Source of the DNA: Thermoprotei archaeon
Lineage (GTDB): Archaea; Thermoproteota; Thermoprotei_A; Sulfolobales; Fervidicoccaceae
Reading direction: 5' to 3'
Length of the DNA stretch: 10,723 bases
Assembly (NCBI GenBank): GCA_022759165.1
Contig: JAEMPT010000071.1
Coordinates: 1 to 10,723, forward strand
The notes below the pieces were generated by a model. It worked only from the letters and a program-made list of their open reading frames with translations, did no database searches and had not been told where the DNA came from. This document shows, piece by piece, positions 6,651-10,723 of this stretch; within the stretch, counting starts at the first letter, position 1, and each line of letters starts with the position of its first letter. Made by a program: the position numbers and the translations under genes.

Positions 6651-9600
6651 TATGAAATCACTTACTTTAAGACGGGGCATTATCCCCATACTCATCATTT
6701 CCTGTAGGAGAAGCTTGAAGCCGTAGGCCATCTCTACAGGGTGCATATCACCTTTGTCTCCGTGAACGGGGCAAACGTATGTGTTCCTGTTCCTGTCATA
6801 CCATCCAATATGACCGCATTTGTTACATACGTATACAGTCGTCTTATCGCTGCTCTCAAGCAATCTTTCCCTCAACAACATAGCTGTACCGTGTCCTATC
6901 AGCACGTCCCTTTCCATTTCTCCGAACCTGAGGCCACCTTCCCTTGCTCTCCCTTCTGTTGGCTGTCTAGTTAAGAGCTGTACGGGACCTCTTGCCCTAG
7001 CATGGAATTTGTCTGATACCAGATGGTGAAGCCTTTGATAATATACTATCCCTATCATGATCGGCTTCCCTAGAACTTCTCCGGTTCTTCCGTCATACAT
7101 TACCTCCCTGCCGTCTGGTGAGTAGCCCTTGTTGAGCAGCCTCAGCTTTATTTCCTCGATAGGCTCTTTGCTGAAAGGTGTGGCGTTAACTAGTTTACCG
7201 GTAAGCGCAGCTGTTTTACCAGCGAGCGTCTCGAGCAGTTGACCCAATGTCATTCTGGACGGGAACGCGTGCGGGTTTATGATTATGTCAGGCACAACTC
7301 CATCCTCTGTGTAAGGCATATCGTATTGGGGGATCAATAGACCTATAACTCCTTTTTGCCCATGCCTAGAAGCGAACTTGTCCCCTATTTCGGGTATTCT
7401 ATAATCCCTAACCCTTACCTTCACAAGCTTGTCTCCTTCCTGAGTCTCGGTTATGAATACGCTATCTACGACGCCCTTCTCACCATATCTTATAGTTACG
7501 CTGGTATCTTTCCTAACATTTGCTCCAAAACCGTACTCTCTGAACTCTTCCAGGAACCTAGGTGGGCTCGTTTTTCCTATCAAAGCTTCCCCATCTTTCA
7601 CTTCAACTTCAGGCGAAATTATTCCATCGGAGTCGAGTTTACGATATATTTCAATGCCTCTATAGCCCTTCACGCCTGACTCCGGGACCTCAATTTTATC
7701 TTCCTGACCACCAGGATACTTCTTTTCCTCAGTAGAGTATAGTCTGAAGAAGGTTGAGCGCAGGAATCCCCTTTCTGTGCTAGATTTATTGAATATAAGA
7801 GCGTCTTCTATGTTATAACCGGTGAATGACATTATTGCTACTACGGCGTTCTGACCTGCTGGCCTATTATTATAACCGATAACGTCAAGCGCGTTAGTCT
7901 GAACCAGAGGCTTTTCGGGTTGATGCAATACGTGCGCTCTTGAATCTGTCCTCATTGTGAAATTGGCGGAATATAAGCCCAAAGCCTGCTTAACCATCGC
8001 TGACTGGTAGGTATTTCTTGGAGACTGGTTGTGATCAGCATATGGGATCGTTGAAGCAGAAGTTCCGAAGATGCCTGGTACCCAGACCTCCAGATGAGTG
8101 AATTCTTCAGCGCCTTCTTTGAGCAGGTCAGATACGTTTAGGGCTATATACGTATTTTCCTCTTCGTCAGCATCGATGTACTCTATCTTTCCTTCCTTTA
8201 CAAGGTCGCTGAAGCTCTTCTCGCCCTTCTTAAGTTGATCGATGTCCTTTTTCGTGATTAGTGGTTTCCCGTTTCTAAGTATAATTAAAGGTCTCCTTAT
8301 CCTTCCAGCGTCTGTATTAACATATACCTCTTTGACGTTATCATGCTGCAGATAAGCGACGTTAACCTCGTGGTGAATCTCCCCCTTCCTCCTCATTTGC
8401 CTTATAGACTTAGCGAACTTTTCACCATCCTGAACGAATCCTATCAGTTTTCCGTTCAAGATAACTTTGGACCAATCCGCATATTTGCTCTCTCCCTTTT
8501 CTAGCGACTCCTTGATAGCATCATCAAGTGAGATGATGCCGAGCTTCATTATTGTTTGTTTTACCTTTTTCTCGTCAATTCCTACTGTGATATAAGTCAG
8601 AAGGGAGAGGCTCTTCACTAGACCACAATTTGGACCTTCAGGAGTCTCGAATGGGCACATCCTACCCCATTGGGTGCCATGCAGATCTCTTGCTTTGAAG
8701 AGTGGTTGGCTCCTGCTAAGAGGGGATACAACCCTTCTCAAATGGCTAAGCATACTCATCCAGTTCGTCCTGTCAAGCAGTTGGCTCACGCCCGTTTTTC
8801 CTCCGACCCAGGCACCCGTGGCGAGGGAATGCCTTAGCTTCTCCGTAAGCACGTCTGGTCTGACTATGCCCGATATTTTGAACCTTCTGTTCCTAGCGAG
8901 TGATTTCTCTGCTTGATACTTCAGGTCTTTAACGAAGCTCTTCAGCGCGGATCTATATAATGTCGCAAGAAGATCACCTGCGAGCTTAAGCCTCTTGTTT
9001 CCGTAATGATCCCTGTCGTCGGGCTCCCTCCAGCCGAGATATAGCTCAAGTACCATGCTAGCCATCTGTGCCAGGAAATAGCCTTTGTCTTTCCTGTTAG
9101 CTTTGGAGGAACCCAGATGAGGGAGGAAGTACTTGTCGATTATCTGTTCTGCTCTCTCGATCCTCACCTCCCTCGTCTGTCCAATGGCCACTCTACCACC
9201 TAGGTAATCGAGGGCGTCCTTTGTCGTCATTATCTCCTTAGCAACTTCTAGGCTGGGAAGTAGATGATTCTGAACTTCAGGATGGAGGCTCACCGCATAA
9301 GCTATATCTCTATCAGATTCAAAACCGAGGGCCCTCATTAAAACAGCGAAGGGTACCTTCCCAGGAATCCCTCCGAAGCTTACGCTCATCGTGCCGTCTT
9401 TATGCAAATCGAGCATTATAGAGATCCTGTAAGAACCTGTACTTGAAATGAGCTTTGCGCTGTACAAGATGTTTGTATTCGGTTTTCCTTCGTCTACCAA
9501 AATTCTATTTGTGACCATATCTTCTTGTGCTACCAAAACCTTTTCCGTCCCATTTATGATAAAATAGCCCCCTGGGTCATAAGGATCCTCATTTATTTTT

Positions 9601-10073
9601 ACGAGTTCTTCGGGAGATAGCGAACCATATGGATCCAGCTTAGATTTAACCATAACTGGAAGATCTCCAATATAAACTCGCTCCTTGGTACTCTCTATGC
9701 CATTTTCCACTAGGGAGATCTCGAGGTACATGGGGGCAGCATATGTTATGTTCCTAACTCTGGCCTCAAAAGGAGTGATTTCTATTTCAGAGCCGTCTGC
9801 CTCTCTAGAAACGGGCTTCAGCACTTCCAGCTTTCCTAGTTTAAATTTTAGATCTTTCACTGAAAGCTCTACTTCCCCCTGTTCATCCACTATTTCCTGC
9901 AACATCTCTCCAACGAATCTATTATAAGAGTCGAGGTGCTGTCTGGAAAGGCCCTGCTCCTCAATAAATTTCCTAGCGAGAAGCCATCTGTTCTCCTCAT
10001 TTAAAAATGAGAGTTCTGAAGGCTTTTTCGACGATTCTGCGGGTCCCGTTGAAGCTTCTTGATCCGTCGACAT
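6642..10073 (-). CDS. rpoB: DNA-directed RNA polymerase subunit B (Rpo2), unsplit
   Basis: B is the second-largest RNAP subunit (Rpb2/beta homologue) and forms the cleft wall and part of the active site. It is a single 1143-residue chain, unlike the B'/B'' split of many methanogens and halophiles. From ATG 10073 the first 20 or so residues are polar and Ser/Glu-rich. Then come the lobe and protrusion domains, CPFETPEGPNCGL (473-485), TGYNIEDALIF (751-761), GDKFASRHGQKG (897-908), INPHAFPSRMTLGQLLE, HARARGPVQLLTRQPTEGRA and GGLRFGEMERD (about 1024-1056). A C-terminal zinc ribbon has Cys1083, Cys1086, Cys1101 and His1104. I chose ATG 10073 because GGTGA (10087-10083) lies 9 nt before it. A longer frame from TTG 10082 abuts that SD with no spacing. 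The start is 1 nt after the rpoH stop, so the two are probably coupled. Confidence 0.98.
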   Translation of the reverse strand: MSTDQEASTGPAESSKKPSELSFLNEENRWLLARKFIEEQGLSRQHLDSYNRFVGEMLQEIVDEQGEVELSVKDLKFKLGKLEVLKPVSREADGSEIEITPFEARVRNITYAAPMYLEISLVENGIESTKERVYIGDLPVMVKSKLDPYGSLSPEELVKINEDPYDPGGYFIINGTEKVLVAQEDMVTNRILVDEGKPNTNILYSAKLISSTGSYRISIMLDLHKDGTMSVSFGGIPGKVPFAVLMRALGFESDRDIAYAVSLHPEVQNHLLPSLEVAKEIMTTKDALDYLGGRVAIGQTREVRIERAEQIIDKYFLPHLGSSKANRKDKGYFLAQMASMVLELYLGWREPDDRDHYGNKRLKLAGDLLATLYRSALKSFVKDLKYQAEKSLARNRRFKISGIVRPDVLTEKLRHSLATGAWVGGKTGVSQLLDRTNWMSMLSHLRRVVSPLSRSQPLFKARDLHGTQWGRMCPFETPEGPNCGLVKSLSLLTYITVGIDEKKVKQTIMKLGIISLDDAIKESLEKGESKYADWSKVILNGKLIGFVQDGEKFAKSIRQMRRKGEIHHEVNVAYLQHDNVKEVYVNTDAGRIRRPLIILRNGKPLITKKDIDQLKKGEKSFSDLVKEGKIEYIDADEEENTYIALNVSDLLKEGAEEFTHLEVWVPGIFGTSASTIPYADHNQSPRNTYQSAMVKQALGLYSANFTMRTDSRAHVLHQPEKPLVQTNALDVIGYNNRPAGQNAVVAIMSFTGYNIEDALIFNKSSTERGFLRSTFFRLYSTEEKKYPGGQEDKIEVPESGVKGYRGIEIYRKLDSDGIISPEVEVKDGEALIGKTSPPRFLEEFREYGFGANVRKDTSVTIRYGEKGVVDSVFITETQEGDKLVKVRVRDYRIPEIGDKFASRHGQKGVIGLLIPQYDMPYTEDGVVPDIIINPHAFPSRMTLGQLLETLAGKTAALTGKLVNATPFSKEPIEEIKLRLLNKGYSPDGREVMYDGRTGEVLGKPIMIGIVYYQRLHHLVSDKFHARARGPVQLLTRQPTEGRAREGGLRFGEMERDVLIGHGTAMLLRERLLESSDKTTVYVCNKCGHIGWYDRNRNTYVCPVHGDKGDMHPVEMAYGFKLLLQEMMSMGIMPRLKVSDFIGE

Positions 10074-10074
10074 T

Positions 10075-10320
10075 TTATCCAATCACCACTAATCTATAAA
10101 CGATCGTTTTCCCCGTATACTCGTCTTCCCTCTCGATTTTAATTAGCTCTCCAGGCTGCGCGCCCAGTTCTCTAGCGACTGGATCGCTCGTCCTTATGAG
10201 AGGGAGCTGGTTTATTGTCGCATTGATCTCCTTCAATACTTTTGGAACTTCTGATATAGGTATTCTTTCATGTTTTGGAACGAGAACATGATCTAAAACG
10301 CTAAACTTCTTAGGTGACAT
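10075..10320 (-). CDS. rpoH: DNA-directed RNA polymerase subunit H (Rpo5)
   Basis: Subunit H is the homologue of the C-terminal domain of eukaryotic Rpb5 and sits in the lower jaw of RNAP; bacteria lack it. The 81 residues are of normal archaeal length and show DHVLVPKHE (10-18), LPLIRTSDPVARELGAQPGE (39-58) and the closing strand YRLVVIG. The ATG is at 10320-10318 with GGAGGT (10336-10331) 10 nt upstream. It is the first gene of the leftward operon; its stop is followed after one base by the rpoB ATG, and the rpoB SD lies in its last codons. The upstream gap carries the candidate operon promoter. Confidence 0.97.
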   Translation of the reverse strand: MSPKKFSVLDHVLVPKHERIPISEVPKVLKEINATINQLPLIRTSDPVARELGAQPGELIKIEREDEYTGKTIVYRLVVIG

Positions 10321-10390
10321 AACCTTCTATACCTCCAAATATTTTTCAATTGAGGAAGTCTGCTCCTTTTCATTCAAGGATCACTAAAAC

Positions 10391-10431
10391 ATTTTTAAGC
10401 TATTGTATAGCTTCTAAACTAGGTTTTTAAA
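10391..10431 (-). promoter_or_regulatory. Candidate promoter region of the rpoH-rps12 operon
   Basis: Two TATA-like boxes lie on the minus strand: TTTAAAAA (10431-10424), predicting a start near 10402, and CTTAAAAAT (10399-10391), predicting a start near 10369. Either gives a leader containing the rpoH SD, of about 80 or 50 nt. A third AT-rich stretch near 10338-10347 would give an almost leaderless mRNA, which the SD argues against. I cannot choose among them from sequence alone. Confidence 0.4.
10397..10413. repeat. Perfect 17-nt palindrome in the rpoH upstream region
   Basis: AAGCTAT (10397-10403) and ATAGCTT (10407-10413) are perfect inverted repeats around TGT. The dyad overlaps the upstream side of one TATA candidate and would cover the transcription start predicted from the other. 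That is where an archaeal repressor such as an Lrp- or MarR-type dimer would sit. A tight hairpin is the alternative reading. Confidence 0.4.
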
Positions 10432-10509
10432 GATTACCTCGTCTGTTTGCTTTAATAGTCTTAGCACTGAAGGCTTTATTTAATTCGCCCTGCAACCTGA
10501 CCTCCTCCC

Positions 10510-10523
10510 CGCCCTTTAGGGCG
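10510..10523 (-). other. GC-rich terminal hairpin of the TnpB-type element
   Basis: CGCCC (10510-10514 on the plus strand) pairs with GGGCG (10519-10523) around TTTA. Read on the minus strand it is CGCCC-TAAA-GGGCG followed by GGGAGGAGGTCAG. It is the most GC-rich spot in an otherwise AT-rich gap, and it matches the terminal hairpin expected just inside an IS605-type right end. Confidence 0.5.
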
Positions 10524-10591
10524 TTCATAGGTTCCCCTCATCTGTTCGGGATTACATCTGTCATTTGAGAGGCATTCAGGGGGTCAGAGCT

Positions 10592-10619
10592 CCCCTCATA
10601 TATTAACTTGTTTGAGGGG
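10592..10619. repeat. 7-bp inverted repeat with a nearby third copy
   Basis: CCCCTCA (10592-10598) pairs with TGAGGGG (10613-10619) around a 14-nt loop. The left arm recurs as TCCCCTCAT at 10533-10541 and 10591-10599. Either copy could pair with the right arm, giving alternative folds within the TnpB-type element end. Confidence 0.45.
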
Positions 10620-10723
10620 TTGCCGATCCCGCATCCAAGAGCTTAGGGGCAACCACGCTTTCGAATTGCTCATCATCAAAAGCAATTAGGGAAAGAAAAC
10701 CTATAAGCTTTTGCTCCATCCCC

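Larger units (their letters stand above)
10497..10723 (-). mobile_element. Right end of an IS200/IS605-type TnpB element (possible omega-RNA region), partial
   Basis: The minus strand resembles the 3' end of TnpB elements. A frame open from the window edge (10722) codes for a chain ending VVAPKLLDAGSATPQTS, then TAA (10605-10603). Reading on in the same frame gives YMRGALTP, and in the next frame PLNASQMTDVIPNR, a TGA (10540-10538) and GEPMNALKGGEEVRL. This reads like a TnpB C-terminal tail with stops and a frame change. A GC-rich hairpin (10510-10523) and GGGGAGGAGGTCAG (10510-10497) follow, as at the right ends of such elements, which give rise to the guide (omega) RNA. The body of tnpB, if any, lies beyond the window. 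It may be an intact element whose gene stops at 10603 with an RNA end after it, or a decayed relic. The family call is from remembered motifs. Confidence 0.5.

Noticed and set aside
10427..10528. A 33-codon minus-strand frame starting at the ATG of 10528 (MNALKGGEEVRL...) as a small gene
   Set aside because: The first half is better explained as the tail of the TnpB-type element. The second half runs past the presumed element end into promoter sequence and has no SD.
10580..10680. Perfect box C (ATGATGA on the minus strand near 10671-10677), possible C/D box sRNA
   Set aside because: The nearest downstream CTGA is about 90 nt away, there is no box C'/D' pair, and the motif falls in Asp-Asp codons of the open TnpB-like frame.

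Overview
The window is archaeal and carries the conserved RNA polymerase / ribosomal protein operon. The largest RNAP subunit is split into A' and A'', the second subunit B is unsplit, and an archaeal/eukaryotic-type subunit H is present with L30e, the short two-KH NusA and uS12. That combination, with charged Lys/Glu/Arg-rich proteins and Shine-Dalgarno (SD) sites of the GGTGA/GAGGTG type, points to a thermophilic member of the Thermoproteota (crenarchaeal side). I cannot name the order or genus from this sequence.

Layout. Positions 1-205 are the leader region of rps7. Two genes then read rightwards: rps7 (206-814) and a bifunctional-nuclease/DUF151-family gene (989-1456), separated by a structured 174-nt gap. 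They converge on rps12. From about 10320 down to 1474, everything reads leftwards as one compact operon: rpoH, rpoB, rpoA1 (A'), rpoA2 (A''), rpl30e, nusA, rps12. Gaps inside it are 1, 18, 4, 3, 14 and 98 nt. The 98-nt gap before rps12 holds a candidate promoter of its own. Upstream of rpoH are candidate TATA boxes, a perfect 17-nt palindrome and then, at 10497-10723, what looks like the 3' (right) end of an IS200/IS605-type TnpB element. The element reads leftwards and runs off the window edge.

How the genes work together. rpoH, rpoB, rpoA1 and rpoA2 supply the wall, cleft, catalytic and trigger-loop parts of RNA polymerase. NusA is the RNA-binding elongation/termination factor, and L30e, uS12 and uS7 are ribosomal proteins, so the cluster couples transcription and translation machinery.

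The most notable observations are these. A single inversion of the rps7-DUF151 block would restore the canonical S12-S7 order. A 14-bp stem at 840-914 contains two G.U pairs consistent with a plus-strand RNA. Three GGTGA sites stand in tandem 8 nt apart before rpoA1. Three genes (rps12, nusA, rpoB) have their SD hidden under the longest-frame start, so I moved those starts inward. A palindrome lies in the putative rpoH promoter, and a TnpB-type element end lies directly upstream of the RNAP operon. I found no CRISPR array, tRNA, rRNA or defence system.
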